From assembly GCA_023091665.1 (NCBI GenBank), contig JALJCQ010000009.1, positions 744,001 through 808,000 on the forward strand: a stretch of 64,000 bases of DNA. The letters are read 5' to 3'. The translations under genes were made by a program, and so were the position numbers. Below are positions 37,531-49,394 of this stretch, one piece after another (position 1 is the first letter of the stretch; the number at the start of each line of letters is the position of its first letter). Source of the DNA: Pythium myriotylum (Eukaryota; Oomycota; Peronosporomycetes; Pythiales; Pythiaceae). Under the pieces are notes generated by a model that did no database searches, was not told the origin of the DNA, and saw only the letters and a program-made list of their open reading frames with translations.

Positions 37531-40500
37531 CTACTTAAGCTCCACCATGCCAAGACCGCGGACGAGATCCCAATGCTTGGTGCTTCCGAGAGACTTGGTG
37601 AAGAGGTCTGCAATGTTCTTGTCCGATGGGATCCTCTTGACCTCGAGTTGCTTGCCTTGGAGCTCGTGCATGAAGAAGAACTTGGGGTCGATATGCTTCG
37701 TCCGATCGCTCTTGATATACCCTTGTTGGACTTGGGCGATACATGCATTGTTGTCTTCGTAGATGGCGATGGGTGGCAGCTCATTGGTGATGCCAAGTCC
37801 TTTGCGGATAAACTTGACAAAGAGTCTGATCCAGACACATTCGCGGCATGCTTCGTAGAGTGCAATGATCTCAGACTGGTTTGTCGATGTTGCGGCGATT
37901 GTTTGCTTCGTCGACTTCCATGAAATCGCGGCTCCGGCAGACACGAACACGTAGCCAGACTGAGAACGAGCCTTGTGTGGATCTGACAGATAACCAGCAT
38001 CGGCATAACCATAAATGTCGTCAGTAGTCAACAGGGAAACATCACGAGCAAGTTCTCCTCTGCGATACAACAAACCGTAGTCCTTGGTCTTAGCCAGATA
38101 TCTCATCAGTTGCTTTACGCCAGACCAATGTCTCTTGGTGGGTTCAGATGAATAGCGTGCAAGCACGCTAACGGCGAAAGCGATATCTGGGCGCGAGCAG
38201 TTGGCAAGGTACAAGAGCGCGCCGATGGCCTCTCTGTACGGATACTTCTCGCCAAGGACTTCTTCACTGCCGCGTCTTGGGCCGTATACGTCACTCTCTG
38301 GCTTCAAGCTGCGCACCACCATGGGAGTCTTAGCGGCTCTCGAGACCTCCCCCATGCTGAAGCGCTCCAGCAGCTTCGCAATGTACGTTGCTTGATGCAA
38401 CATAATCCCTTTCGGGTTCTGGTGGATCTGCAACCCAAGACAGAATGAGAGTAGACCAAGGTCCTTCACCTTGAACTCGGCCTTCAATGCTGTCATCACA
38501 GCTTCTACTGCCGCGTCAGAGCCCACCATGACGATGTCATCGACATAGATCCCAATAATGGCGATCTCGGCGCCGCTTCGCTTGACGAACAAGCATGGGG
38601 AGCACTCGTGCGTCTGAAAACCACACTTCTCTAAGTACTGCGAAAAGTGCAAGTACCAGATTCTGCCAGCTTGCTTCAACCCATAGAGAGACTTGTGTAT
38701 CCGAACACATGGGAGCCTCAGCGACTCCTCCCCCTCAACACGTAAACCCTCGGGCACTCTCATGTAGAGCTCGACGTCAATGACTCCATACAAGTAGGCA
38801 GTCTCAATGTCTGCTTGCTTCACTTTCATGTCGTTCCTGGCAGCGAACGCTAACAACCAACGAAGGGTTGTCATGGTCATGACTGGCGAATACGTGTCTG
38901 AGTAATCGATGCCGAACCGTTGCGTGAATCCTTGTGCAACCAGGCGCGCCTTATAGCGAACTACTTTGCCTGTTTGGTCTCGTTTTCGGTTGAAGACCCA
39001 TCTGCACCCAATCGGCTTATGACTTGGAGGGCATTCTTGCACACTACCAAACACTTTGCGATTCAGCAACGATTGGAGCTCAGCCTTGATTGCAGCCTTC
39101 CACTGTGGCCAATCGGGCGATGCTCGACAATCTTCAATTGTCGTTGGGTCGGCATCCTGATCCTTGAGAGTAAGGAACGTACTCAAGTTGGCCTCTGCAA
39201 GCGTATCCACCGACGCACCAGTATGGACATCGGGGTGTGACTCAGCAGGAAGCTCAACAGCAACTGCGCTACCATGAAGCTCGGCTCTGGTCCGACGCTT
39301 CCGCGGCACAAGGTCTTTGGCACCTTTGGGGCGACCACGTTTATTGTTTTGTGGCGCCACCACAGTAGCTGGGGTTGGATCGACAGCTACTGGTGCTGGG
39401 TAGTTGGTTGCTTCGTTGACCGACGATCTCGTTACGCGCTCAGTAGCCGCGAAGGCATCTGGAGCGTTCTGCGCAATACGGTGGAGATGTAGGATTCGAC
39501 GCACATCCTTCTCCCCCTGACCGGTGTATGGGTCACGGTGGGACTCCTTCGTGCGTGACTGATCGAAGTCGAACTGATCGCGGCTGTCATCATCCTCAGT
39601 GCTTCCCAGCTTTGGGAATGTAGACTCATCAAACTCACACATAGTGATGTGAGCGACGAACAAGTCACCAGTCTCGGGACTTAGATACCGGATGATAGAT
39701 GGCGACTGAAAGCCAACATAGATTCCAAGTTGTCGTTTCGGTCCGAACTTAGACTTTTGGTGAGGCGGTATGGGCACATACACCACGCAGCCAAAGATCC
39801 TCAGGTGTGCGACAGACGGCGAGAAGCCATGCGCAAGTTCGTACGGTGACAGAACATTCTCAGCTGACGGTCTGTACAGGAGAAGGTCGCCAGCATGGAG
39901 CACAGCATGTCCCCAACACGACAGAGGTAAATTTGAACGAAGGAGTAGGGGGCGAGCTACCATCTGCACAAGCTTCACGAAATTCTCAGCGTTCGTGTTG
40001 TGTGCGTAGGGTACAGAGGTCTCCAAGGTTATGCCGGACGAGGCGCAGAACTCTTGAAATGACTTCGAGACATACTCCGAGGCATTATCGACGCGGACGT
40101 TCCTGATGGGGTGACTTGGGAACTGTGCCTTCAGCTGGATGATGGCGATAAGCAGCTTTGGCATCACCTCGTTCTTGGAAGTGAGGAGTTGTACCTTGGA
40201 GAAGCGCGCCGATGTGTCCTTCACCACCATATAGTAGCTGAATGGTCCTGAGGGTGGCGAGATGGGCCCACACACGTCGCTCACGAGGGTCTCGAAGTGG
40301 CTGTGAGGCTTGAACTTCTCGCTGGAGAACGAATTCTTCTTCGTGTTCGGAAGCTTCCCCATCGTGCAAGGCGGGCAGACCCGAGGGAGACGCCTTGGGA
40401 TACTAAGAGCACTCAAAGGTATGCCCCGAACGGCCTTGGTAATCTTCTTCAACATTCCTCGTCCTGGATGGCCCATGCGATCATGCCATAACAGCAACGC

Positions 40501-41948
40501 ATCCTTGTCGGCGCGTGAAGGCACTTCTGCAAGGTAGGTGGCGTTGAGCGAAGACGTGGGTTTGATGTGCGAGAAGTATAGGCCATTGCCAGCCTGTGAG
40601 CACTCCTCCATCACATTTCCGTCCTTGTCCACTAGCCTTAGACACTCTGCTCCATCCGACGAGGTCGCCGTGTGGATGTGGAGGCCATTCTTCCGCAGAT
40701 CATGGAAGCTGAGCAAGTTACGAGGGGATGCTGGCGCGTACACAGCCCTTTGGACGTCAATCACAGTGCCATTCGGCAAAGCAATGCGGGCGTGTCCAGC
40801 TGCCTTCGCGATCGGACTCGATCCACCCACAGTCGTAACGCTACTCGGTGCTAGAGAGGGATCAAGACTGACAAAGAACTGTTTTTCGTTGAGTATAACA
40901 TGCGTCGTAGCGGAGTCGATGAGACACAAGGCCCCATCTCCCCCTTCAGCGACTACGCTAACGAAGCTCTCAACACAGTGCGATTCGCTTTCACTGTCAT
41001 CGGAGAAGTCGGACATGAACGAGACTCTCTTGCCGGAGACTGTCTTCTTGCCTTTTGTACTGTCAGTGGACTTTGCATGCTGAGACTGTTGATACAACTT
41101 ACAGTGGAATGCAGGCGTATTGCACTGTTTGGCCCAGTGTCCGAACAGCCCGCACTTGTGGCATGCGTCCTTCTGTGATGTCACCTTGCGTCCGTTCCTC
41201 GCATGGGGCTTGGCGTTCCGATAGCCACCACGCTTGCCGTGCCGTCCTTTCCACTGCTTCTTGCCTCCGCGCTTTTGCTTCTGCTGGTTCTGTCCACCAG
41301 CATCACCATAGTTCACTTCGGGTGTGGAACCAGGTGTTGGGGGCAAGCGGCGCTCATCATGATTGCGTTGGAGCAGCAAGCCGTGCTTCTCGTCGAGCAA
41401 CAGCACAGCAACAAGCTTGTCGAAGGTGTCATGGTTCATGCGTCTGTACTGCATCGCCAGGATACGTTCTGACGGGTGGAAAGTCGTCAGAGTCTTCTCA
41501 ATCTTCTCAGACTCAGTGATCTTGCGATCACACCATGACAGCTCGCTCGTGATGCCATAAAGCTTGTCGTGTACTCTGTTACCGTCTTGAAGTTGTAAAA
41601 GCACAACTTATTCCACTCGTCGTTCAGCAAAGGCAGCATTGCTTGCTTCCGGTCAGTGTCAAACCGAAGCTTCAGACTCTGCCATATCACGGCAGGGTTC
41701 TGTTCTTCCAAGTAGTTGAACTTCAAGTCCTTGTGCAAGTGCCTGAGGATCAGGCACACAGCACGGGCAGCATTCCGACGTCTCTCTTCTGCTTGAGCAT
41801 TGCTTGTAACAGGTACGACAAACGCGGGGTCAACCGTTGCTCCAAGACCATCGGCACAGAGGTAGTTGTACGCCTCAAGTGCCAAAACGATGTAGTTCGT
41901 TCCAGCAACATCAAGTGCTGGGAACTTGAGTTTTTCCAAGTCAGACAT
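37531..41948 (-). pseudogene. Copia 2 gag-pol polyprotein with one frameshift in gag
   Basis: Gag starts at 41948 (MSDLEKLKFPAL) and runs about 130 codons. Near 41555 one base appears missing, and the frame continues as a 1357-codon stretch to TAG at 37531. Visible domains are the gag zinc knuckle CHKCGLFGHWAKQC, the protease-like CLIDSATTHVIL, and integrase (HDRMGHPG ... CPPCTMGK; then LVSDVCG, VRVDNASEY and NAENFVKLVQ for D, D, E). Reverse transcriptase has YVDD (IIGIYVDDIVMVG), and RNase H starts YGYADAGYLSD and ends ADLFTKSLG. All active-site residues are kept. Identical LTRs plus a single indel indicate a very young copy; the shift could also be a programmed or erroneous one. Confidence 0.9.
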
Positions 41949-41988
41949 TTTGGAAACGAACTAAGTGTATTTTAGAACAAGTTACAAG

Positions 41989-42528
41989 CTAGTAGTTGAC
42001 ACAAGCGTAGCAGGAGAAGCAGTTCTTGTCGTGCGCTTCGCGCCTCTTCTTCGCAGCTTCGTCGGCGGCTTGCTTGGCAGCGATTTCGTCCGACCGCAAG
42101 ATGTCGAAGATGGCGGTGTCGACGACTTTGCGCTGGCAGTCCGAATGGAACGGGAGAATGCCGAGAGCCTTGACGATCGCCTTCGTGCGGTTGCAGCCGA
42201 CGGCGTGCTTGTTGAGCTCCTCGACGAAGCGGTGCTGGAGCCGGACAGTGCGCTCGATGGAGGCTTGGAGGTCGTCACGGAGCTTGTCGAGCGCCTTCTG
42301 GTCGTCCTCCTTCAGGGAGCGGATGCGCTTGAAGTCGGAGCGCGAGTCGAACGTCTGGACGTGGCGAGAACGGCGGCGGCTCCGGACTTTGACAGTCTTG
42401 ACTGCTGGCCCAGCGGCGGAGAGGTTGAGCACCTTTTCGTCTTCGTTGTCTTGGCGGCACTCGTACCCATGCAAGCGGGAATGGGGGCAGGCAACTCGGC
42501 TAGAGGCCACGCCACGGATCCACGGCAA
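41989..42528 (-). CDS. Extra ORF between 5' LTR and gag of Copia 2
   Basis: 179 codons starting MPWIRGVASSRVACPHS and ending with a Cys-rich tail CFSCYAC. The centre is a charged helical region (SLKEDDQKALDKLRDDLQ) followed by DTAIFDILRSDEIAAKQAADEAAKKR. It resembles nothing in standard Copia proteins. It lies 40 bp upstream of gag on the same strand and would be first on the genomic RNA. It could be captured host sequence or an accessory gene; no family is recognised and codon-level selection has not been tested. Confidence 0.45.
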   Translation of the reverse strand: MPWIRGVASSRVACPHSRLHGYECRQDNEDEKVLNLSAAGPAVKTVKVRSRRRSRHVQTFDSRSDFKRIRSLKEDDQKALDKLRDDLQASIERTVRLQHRFVEELNKHAVGCNRTKAIVKALGILPFHSDCQRKVVDTAIFDILRSDEIAAKQAADEAAKKRREAHDKNCFSCYACVNY

Positions 42529-42757
42529 TTACAGCAGGGGCTTCGGCTTGAACGGGCAGGCCAACGCAGGGACCGGGGGACAGTCCACGGGTCGGGTTCA
42601 AGCGGGTCTTGCGCGGCGGGCAGAGGGACAGCGAGAGGTTCGCGTCAGCGAGCGGTTCAACAGCCTGCGCGGGTCGGGTCGGCGAGTCGACGGGTCGGCG
42701 AGAGGTCCGGGCTGACGGGTCGGGTCGGCTTGGCGGCGAGTCTCAGTGCTGATAACG

Positions 42758-43083
42758 TGAGACGGGTTGACTTAGCCGGGACCGAGGGTGGACTTAGGCG
42801 AGGCCGAGGTTGACTTAGGAGGGGCGAGTTGACTTGAGCAGTAGATGGTAGAAGACCGAATGAGCTACATTTCCTGGGATGAAAATGGTGGGTGTTGGGA
42901 GCTAGCGCTGCAGAGTTCTGTGTCCTACATGGCCTGGATTTATTCACCCATCAATCGTGGTGGCAGCCATCATTTGTGGCGGCGTCCATCATTGCCCGGC
43001 GCTCACAATCCTTGGTGACGCGCCGGCAACTGATTCCCAGGAATCACATGTAAACATAGAGTGAACATGGAGGAACTGTCTCA
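42758..43083 (-). repeat. Copia 2 5' LTR
   Basis: 326 bp, same ends as the 3' LTR, followed by the TTTGG target duplication at 43084-43088. Confidence 0.93.
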
Positions 43084-43310
43084 TTTGGAGAATTCTGAAT
43101 TGTTTCAAAAACATCCCTAAACCCATCTGGGTTACATTGTTACGAACTGCTTCCACCATGTACACTTCAAATTGTTACGAACCGTTATCAACATGTTACG
43201 AACACTCCAACGTCAGGCTCTCGGTCCGAAGAGCTCCCCATGCACACACCCGGCGAGCTGGAATTCCGAGTGCGTCGATCCCCAAGAGCCGCCGCGTGCC
43301 TTCGACGACC

Positions 43311-44494
43311 ATGGCGCACGAGCGACGCCACCGCGACGCCGACGAGGAGGCGCTGCAGGCGGCGCTGCAGGAGTCCTTGCAGTACGCGCGATGCCGAGCC
43401 GAACCCGCTGCTCGCGAGCCTCGCTAACGCGCCGCAACTGAACCCATCCCTGTAGACCCGACTTCTTGGCGCAGATCCTCGAGGCCGAGGCCCAGCCGCG
43501 CGCGCGCACGGCCTCGCAGCAGTCTTCGACGACGACCGCCGCGCGCTCTCCCGTGGCGCGCGTGCGTCTCGCGAGCGCCGATATGTACCCAGCACCGCCC
43601 AAGATTCGGTCGCCGTCGTACATGGAGGAAGACGACGACGAACTCGCCGCGCACATCGCCGAGCAGCACGCAGCGCTCACAGACAGCGAGAGCGACGGCG
43701 CGGAGGATGAGTGTGCGTGGATTGCTTTTTTCTCTTTCGAGGGTTTGCGTCGTTGGAGGAAAGAGAAGCTGATTGGGTTTGTGCGGACAGTGAATGGCGA
43801 CCACAAGCTGCTGAACCTGGCCGACTTTTTGCTTCTTGACGTGCTCCACTTTCTGGACGAAGACTCGGTGGGGCTCTGCATCGCTACATGTAAACGGCTG
43901 CGGCACGTCGCCAAGTCCGAGGCGCTCTTCGAGTCGATCTGCCGCCGCATCTTCCCCGTGCAGTGCCCGCGAGTGGCCGTCGCGGCTGCGACCAACCGCT
44001 TCGCGCTGCGCAAGTTCAAGACCTGGTATGAGATGTTCCACGAGCGCCCACGTGTGCGCTACAACGGCTTCTACTACCTCAAGACGTTCTACTACAAGAA
44101 GCCCGAGCTCAACATGTGGACTGATATCGTGCCCGGCACGATCCTCCAAGTCGTGTACTACCGGTATTTCTCATTCCAGCGCGATGGCACGGTCTTGTAC
44201 GCCATGATCTTCAAGCCGCCGCACGAGGCCGGCGCCGTGCTTAAGCGGCTAACCAAGGAAGTCTCTATCGGCACGTTCCAGGTCGACAAGAACGAGCTCT
44301 TCGTGAGCGTGCCGACAAGTCACTGCGTCGTCGAGTTCAAGTTCCGCATCAGCTCGGACAATGCGCGTGGCAAGAACGTCAAGCTCGTGCTGAAGGAACA
44401 CTACGCGTTCTCGGAGCCCGATAGGTCTGGCTGGGTCGACTATTTTGATACCCACGACGAGGAGTTCCCATTCTACCGGCAGTGGGATCTGTGA
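43311..44494 (+). CDS. FBXO9-like F-box protein (SCF ubiquitin ligase adaptor), three exons
   Basis: Proposed exons 43311-43381, 43456-43712 and 43791-44494. Intron 1 (74 bp, GTACGC...GTAG) is required because the first frame stops. Intron 2 (78 bp, GTGCGT...ACAG) is in frame and optional. Exon 1 has a ubiquitin-interacting-motif-like helix DEEALQAALQESLQ. The F-box lies at about NLADFLLLDVLHFLD...CKRLRHVAKSEALF. The FBXO9 family block follows: WYEMFHERPRVRYNGFYYLK and VYYRYFSFQRDGTVLYAM. FBXO9 recruits substrates such as TTI1/TEL2 to SCF complexes in animals and is Hrt3 in yeast; the oomycete role is inferred. ATG context GACCATGG is good. Confidence 0.88.
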
Positions 44495-44697
44495 GGCGAG
44501 TCCGTGGCAGGGCCGTCGACATGTATATATGTACTGATAAAGCGAGAAATCACGTAGTCTAATGCTGGAGGGAAGAGAGATCAAGAGATCTCCTCGCGCC
44601 CCAATAATAGAGACGATGGCTTGACTGGATGTCGCTCGGGACGTGCTTCTTTTGGCTGAGCAAAAAGCTTACTTTCCAAGGCCGCACCAAATCACCA

Positions 44698-45745
44698 TGG
44701 CACCGATTCTGCTGAAGAAACGCGAGGATAACAACGCACCGAATCATGTCGAGAGCAAGGTCTCTACTGGTGGCAAGACGGCAAACACCTCAAGCACGAC
44801 GTCGACAGCATCTCGATCGACAGTAGCGTCGCGAGAAAAAAAAGAGAGTGATAACAATGCCAAGGTAAAGCACACTGAGGAGCCCACAAAGCGAGCAACA
44901 TCTTCGAGCTCGTCTTCGTCTTCGTCCCGCTTGACGTCAAAGTCAGCAGCTTCTGTGACAACTAAGAACAAGGAGCCGCAAGTGCCCGAGGCCCCACAGC
45001 CCGCGATCCGCAAGAGTGTCAAGACTCCGCCCACAGCAGGGAACAAAGCGACCACTGTGCCGGAGGTGCCAGCCGAGAAGCCAAAACCCGCGTTACTCCT
45101 ACCATCGCAGACGCTCCACAAGCACAAGCAAGCTGCCGTATGGACTACAGGCAAGAAGAAGCACAAAACGTGAGTCGAATCGCTCGATCTTCAAAGTCGC
45201 TTGGATGGAATCTGAATGTTTTTGGTCCACGTAGGAACTTTGGTGCGGCATACGATTCCGGTTCTATCCCATGTCGCATTAATCACGGAGGCATTAAGAA
45301 TGTGCTTCAATGGACGAAAGAGCCCAATTCGCTGGACTTCAACCCCCTGTTGGTCACGTGTGTTGAAGGTTTTCAAGAGACTGAACATCCATTCGTTTTT
45401 CTGGCTCGCACGATGTTTCGCGAGCTCATGAAAGTCGACGACGTGGAGGAAAAGACGTTGCGTGTGCTGCCGCAAGTGATCCCGCCGCTTCGTATGGCAT
45501 TGATGGCAAGCGATGACGACGTCTTCATCATGGCGCTCGAAGCCACAAGGATCCTGTCGGACGTCGTCGAGCACGAAATGAACACGTATCTCCCAAAGAT
45601 CACACAGCAGATCCATCGCAAGCTCCTAACCAAGCAGCTTCGCACGCCCGTCGAAGAAACACTTATGACGCTCGAAAGGAACGGTGGTAAGGAGGCACTC
45701 GCGATCATCCGGAGCAAGATCCCGACATATGTCTCACTCCATTAA
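44698..45745 (+). CDS. PACRG-like protein, two exons
   Basis: Exons 44698-45169 and 45235-45745, with a 65-bp intron GTGAGT...GTAG that joins the frames exactly (ending lysine-rich KKKHKT, continuing NFGAAYDSGSIPCRINHG). The N-terminal ~150 residues are low-complexity (Ser/Thr/Lys/Pro). The C-terminal ~165 residues match the PACRG-like (PACRGL) pattern: GSIPCRINHGGIKNVLQW, FNPLLVTCVEGFQETEHP, LPQVIPPLRMAL, and the closing AIIRSKIPTYVSL. PACRG proteins form helical-repeat folds and act at the ciliary doublet inner junction, which suits zoospore flagella. Convergent with SNAPC3, only 15 bp between stops. Confidence 0.88.
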
Positions 45746-45760
45746 ATACAGCAGAACAAA

Positions 45761-47239
45761 TCATTCTTGAATAAACGGGAATGCCTGGAAGTCCGTAAAC
45801 AGCAGCTTCCCTTCGCGGTCATAATGGGCGGCGCGGAAGCACCGTTCACAGTAGAACATCGGGTCTGTCGTGGCCATGCGATCTCCGTATGTGATAAACT
45901 TGGCGCTGTAATTGCCGCAGACCAAGCAGCTTCGCAACTGCCGTTGGTGAGGATTCGGCAGTCGCATGGGGAAGTCCTCATCACGATTTGTTGAGTCAGT
46001 CTCTTCGTCCAGCAGACGGACATCGCGCAGCCGAACCAAGTGTTCGCATTCGCCTTGGTGAATGTACACACCCGGGCAATCAATCTTGAGTGCGAGTTCC
46101 GCGAATGTCGTGGTCTCGATCGGCTTCGGAACCGGTAGGCTCGAGCGATTGCTTGGCTTCAGATACTTTTCCACGCGGGAATGCTTTGCGTAAATCCACG
46201 TAAGGATCTGGAGCGAGTAGTCGATATTCTGTTCATTGCGGCGGTCCACGTAAAACTGTCGGTCAAAGTACAACAGCTTCGAGTGGCGATTCTGAGCTTC
46301 AAATCGCTGGTCGTAAGCGCACACAACAAGATCCAGCAAATTACTCAGTGTCTGCGAGCCCAGCACGAGAAATGACTGCGTGCGAGACGCGTCCTTAGAT
46401 GGATGAAGGACGTCAATCCACAGCAGGAGCTCTTGTCTACTGGCCACACCAGCTACTGCAGTCTCGGTTTGTTTCTCTGACTGTACCTGCTGCTGCTCCA
46501 TCGACGCGAGCAGGGTGCGCGAGCGCCACGTCGCCGCCGTGGCCGCCGTCGGTCTCTGGACTTCGTTTGGCTGTTCCTGTGCAGCTGCCTCGTTCTCGTC
46601 TCCACCATTTAGCTCTGCAGCCCGCCTCTCCACCTCTGGTGGCGGTGGGCGCCGTGCGAACTCAAAGTTCAACCACGTCTGTGTGTCTGCTACTGATCGT
46701 TTGGTCTGCTGGATGCGTTTCTTCGCGGGGAACTGCTCGAGAAATCTCTCCAGTTGTGCGCTGGGCCGCCGCAGCTCGCGCAGCACGGCAATCGGTGGCA
46801 GTGCGCCAAAGATTTCTTTGTACATGGCGATCTGCGCGCGCCGCACTTTCTTTTGTTGCTTAGCAGCGCGACGCTGTGCGGCGGGATCTTTGCTGGTCGT
46901 CGCGCCTTCGTCGTCGGCGTGCGCGTCCTCGTTCTCGTACAGCAGCCAGCGCACGATCGCTCGGTACCGCTTGAGCCGCTGCATGTAGCCCATGGTCGAC
47001 TCGGATCTCGCGGGCACGCGTCGGTTCCAGCGCTGCAGCGCCTCGTACAAGTGGACTTCGACCTGCTGCTCGAGCGGCCGCAGCACGAGATCGTCCGTGG
47101 AGATGTCCACGAGGCCCGCGAGCGCCTCAAACTCTCGCTCCGCCGGTGTCGGCTCCTTCGCCACGAGTGGCGGGAAGAGGTCGGCGAAGCTCTGCGCCGC
47201 GGCGACCGGCGGCGGCGTTGCAGACGTCTGCTCCGCCAT
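45761..47239 (-). CDS. SNAPC3 / SNAP50 homologue (snRNA-activating protein complex subunit)
   Basis: 492 aa, single exon. The C-terminal domain carries the family zinc region: GVYIHQGECEHLVRLRDVRLL, then CLVCGNYSAKFITYGD and MFYCERCFRAAHYDREGKL, with C-x2-C and C-x2-C pairs plus a His. SNAPC3 helps bind the proximal sequence element of snRNA promoters and starts transcription of spliceosomal RNAs by RNA polymerases II and III. The N-terminal half is Ala/Gln/Arg-rich and unconserved. Start ATG at 47239 with MAEQTSATPP. The gene is tail-to-tail with the PACRG-like gene. Confidence 0.9.
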   Translation of the reverse strand: MAEQTSATPPPVAAAQSFADLFPPLVAKEPTPAEREFEALAGLVDISTDDLVLRPLEQQVEVHLYEALQRWNRRVPARSESTMGYMQRLKRYRAIVRWLLYENEDAHADDEGATTSKDPAAQRRAAKQQKKVRRAQIAMYKEIFGALPPIAVLRELRRPSAQLERFLEQFPAKKRIQQTKRSVADTQTWLNFEFARRPPPPEVERRAAELNGGDENEAAAQEQPNEVQRPTAATAATWRSRTLLASMEQQQVQSEKQTETAVAGVASRQELLLWIDVLHPSKDASRTQSFLVLGSQTLSNLLDLVVCAYDQRFEAQNRHSKLLYFDRQFYVDRRNEQNIDYSLQILTWIYAKHSRVEKYLKPSNRSSLPVPKPIETTTFAELALKIDCPGVYIHQGECEHLVRLRDVRLLDEETDSTNRDEDFPMRLPNPHQRQLRSCLVCGNYSAKFITYGDRMATTDPMFYCERCFRAAHYDREGKLLFTDFQAFPFIQE

Positions 47240-47506
47240 TCTCCGAGTGGTTGGTGGCCTTGTTGAGGAGAAGCTTTTGAATTAGCTCGCTCTTTTAAAG
47301 CTAACACGGAGCTCCTCGTGAGGCTAATTGAGGAGAACTAGTTTTTGGCGGGAAAGGATGAACCTTGCCAATGGTACTGTATGATGAGCTCGCCGGTGGC
47401 CACCGCATCTGAGACCTCTTGCAACTGAGAAAGAGTTTCTGTACATGCAAAAATTCCAACTAAACACGTGCTCTTGTAGTTACAGTGGCGGAGTTAGGCA
47501 AGCCGC

Positions 47507-48853
47507 CTAGTACTCCTCGCCGTACTCTTCACCGTCTCCCTCGGCAGTCTCAGCCGTGACCTCTTCGTAGTCCTTCTCCAGTGCAGCCAAGTCCTCGCGA
47601 GCCTCCGAGAACTCACCTTCCTCCATGCCCTCACCGACGTACCAGTGCACGAACGCACGCTTGGCGTACATGAGATCGAACTTGTGGTCGATGCGAGAGA
47701 AGACCTCGGCGATCGCACTCGTGTTCGAGATCATGCACACCGCACGCTGCACGCGAGCGAGGTCGCCACCCGGCACCACGGCGGGTGGCTGGTAGTTGAT
47801 TCCGCACTTGAAACCAGTCGGGCACCAGTCCACGAACTGGATCGTGCGCTTGGTCTTGATCGTCGCCACCGCCGCGTTCACGTCCTTCGGAACGACGTCG
47901 CCACGGTACATGAGGCACGTGGCCATGTACTTGCCGTGGCGAGGATCACACTTGGCCATCATTGACGCCGGCTCAAACGCGCTGTTTGTGATCTCGGCAA
48001 CCGATAGCTGCTCATGGTAGGCCTTCTCGGCTGAGATGACCGGCGCGTACGAGCTGAGCATGAAGTGGATACGCGGGTATGGCACGAGGTTGGTCTGGAA
48101 CTCGGTGATATCGACGTTGAGCGAGCCATCGAAGCGCAGCGAGGTCGTGAGCGATGAGATGACCTGGGCGATGAGACGGTTCAGGTTGATGTAGTTGGGC
48201 CGCTCAATGTCAAGTGAGCGACGGCAGATATCGTAAATGGCTTCGTTATCCAGCATAATTGCCACGTCAGTGTGCTCGAGAAGTGAGTGCGTCGAGAGAA
48301 CCGAGTTGTATGGTTCCACCATTGCCGTAGACATCAGTGGAGAGGGGTAGATCGTGAAACCAAGCTTGGATTTTCGGCCGTAGTCGACTGATAAGCGCTC
48401 GAGAAGCAGCGAGCCGAGACCGGAACCAGTGCCACCACCGACAGCGTTGAAGACCATGAAACCCTGGAGACCCGTACAGTTGTCGGCGAGCTTGCGCACG
48501 CGGTCAAGAATGAGGTCTACGTACTCTTTCCCAATCGTGTAGTGACCTCGGGCATAGTTGTTGGCGGCGTCCTCCTTGCCTGAGATGATCTGCTCAGGGT
48601 GGTAGAGCTGACGGTAGGCACCTGTACGGACCTCATCGCAGACAGTCGGCTCCAAATCTACAAAAACGGCTCGGGGCACATGCTTGCCGGAGCCGGTCTC
48701 CGAGAAGAAGGTCGAGAAGCTGGTGTTGCCGTCGTAGGCGTCCAGGATTTGGCCATCAGGCTGGATCCCGTGCTCGAGGCAGTAGAGCTCCCAGCAGGCA
48801 TTGCCGACCTGGATGCCGCCCTGGCCCAAGTGGATGGAGAGAATCTCACGCAT
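47507..48853 (-). CDS. Alpha-tubulin, paralogue A, without Lys40
   Basis: 448 aa from [13 protein letters not shown] (ATG at 48853; the open frame extends further upstream to 49039 but tubulin homology starts here). The GTP-binding signature [10 protein letters not shown], the intradimer catalytic region and the acidic C-tail ending GEEYGEEY (detyrosinatable Tyr) are present. The luminal loop at residues 36-45 reads [10 protein letters not shown], three residues shorter than normal and lacking the Lys40 that ciliary alpha-tubulins acetylate. Several core positions are unusual (for example [15 protein letters not shown]). It pairs with a second, even shorter-looped copy at 60634. Probably a specialised isotype. 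Confidence 0.95.
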   Translation of the reverse strand: MREILSIHLGQGGIQVGNACWELYCLEHGIQPDGQILDAYDGNTSFSTFFSETGSGKHVPRAVFVDLEPTVCDEVRTGAYRQLYHPEQIISGKEDAANNYARGHYTIGKEYVDLILDRVRKLADNCTGLQGFMVFNAVGGGTGSGLGSLLLERLSVDYGRKSKLGFTIYPSPLMSTAMVEPYNSVLSTHSLLEHTDVAIMLDNEAIYDICRRSLDIERPNYINLNRLIAQVISSLTTSLRFDGSLNVDITEFQTNLVPYPRIHFMLSSYAPVISAEKAYHEQLSVAEITNSAFEPASMMAKCDPRHGKYMATCLMYRGDVVPKDVNAAVATIKTKRTIQFVDWCPTGFKCGINYQPPAVVPGGDLARVQRAVCMISNTSAIAEVFSRIDHKFDLMYAKRAFVHWYVGEGMEEGEFSEAREDLAALEKDYEEVTAETAEGDGEEYGEEY

Positions 48854-49394
48854 GGTTTTGGTTGAGGGAATCTGAGGGTGACGAGGGAAGTCGAAGACTG
48901 GTCCGGGGGCTGTGGAGGGCGCGAATGCGAAGTGAGCACAAACTGGGCGAGGGAGTCCGCATGTCGCTTTTGCGCTTGAATATTCTATTATAAAGGTAAT
49001 CAAAAGTAAACAGAACTGTTGATCGGTTATTCCTTTCACTTATGAACATAGCATTAGTTTTTGACAAAATGTATCATTTGTTAGAGGATGGCACAACCAT
49101 TCTGGGTTGGAGTGGTTGTGCTGCAAGATTTCGCAGCCGGCCGAAAGGCAGACCCAAAGTAATCAAGAGCTGCACCAAGTCAACTCTCTCGGTCGGCCAC
49201 CCGTCTTCGTTGGTACCAATCTAGTGGTATTGTATGACGTCCATCTTCAATTTATTGATGCTGAGGTCCCAGTCGTGTTGTAATCACGAGGTCGAAGTCA
49301 ACTGGCTGTAGTTCAGTCTATGTAGCCTAGGTTGGATTTCATGGACAAGACCGACATTGTTCCTCTAAGAATGTGTTCATAATACGCGACAGCA
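48854..49394. other. Intergenic region with a 9-bp inverted repeat
   Basis: Separates the tubulin 5' end from the GPHR 3' end; both genes are on the minus strand. An inverted repeat GCACAACCA...TGGTTGTGC with a 13-bp loop lies at 49091-49121. Nothing else recognised. Confidence 0.4.

Larger units (their letters stand above)
37097..43083 (-). mobile_element. Full-length Copia LTR retrotransposon 2, minus strand
   Basis: Two 326-bp LTRs (37097-37422 and 42758-43083) that appear identical, with perfect TGAGAC...GTCTCA ends, and a 5-bp target duplication TTTGG (37092-37096 and 43084-43088). The polypurine tract reads GAGGGGGAG next to the 3' LTR on the minus strand. A long gag-pol frame has one frameshift. 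An additional 179-codon frame lies between the 5' LTR and gag. It is nested in older Copia debris. Confidence 0.94.

Noticed and set aside
42026..42715. 229-aa and 282-aa plus-strand ORFs in the Copia 2 leader
   Set aside because: GC-rich antisense readings opposite the element's own 179-codon frame. The amino-acid composition is that of a shadow frame.
43213..44149. Long minus-strand ORFs (268 and 241 aa) at the FBXO9 locus
   Set aside because: Antisense to a well-supported F-box gene; low-complexity Ser/Arg/Ala composition typical of GC-rich shadows.
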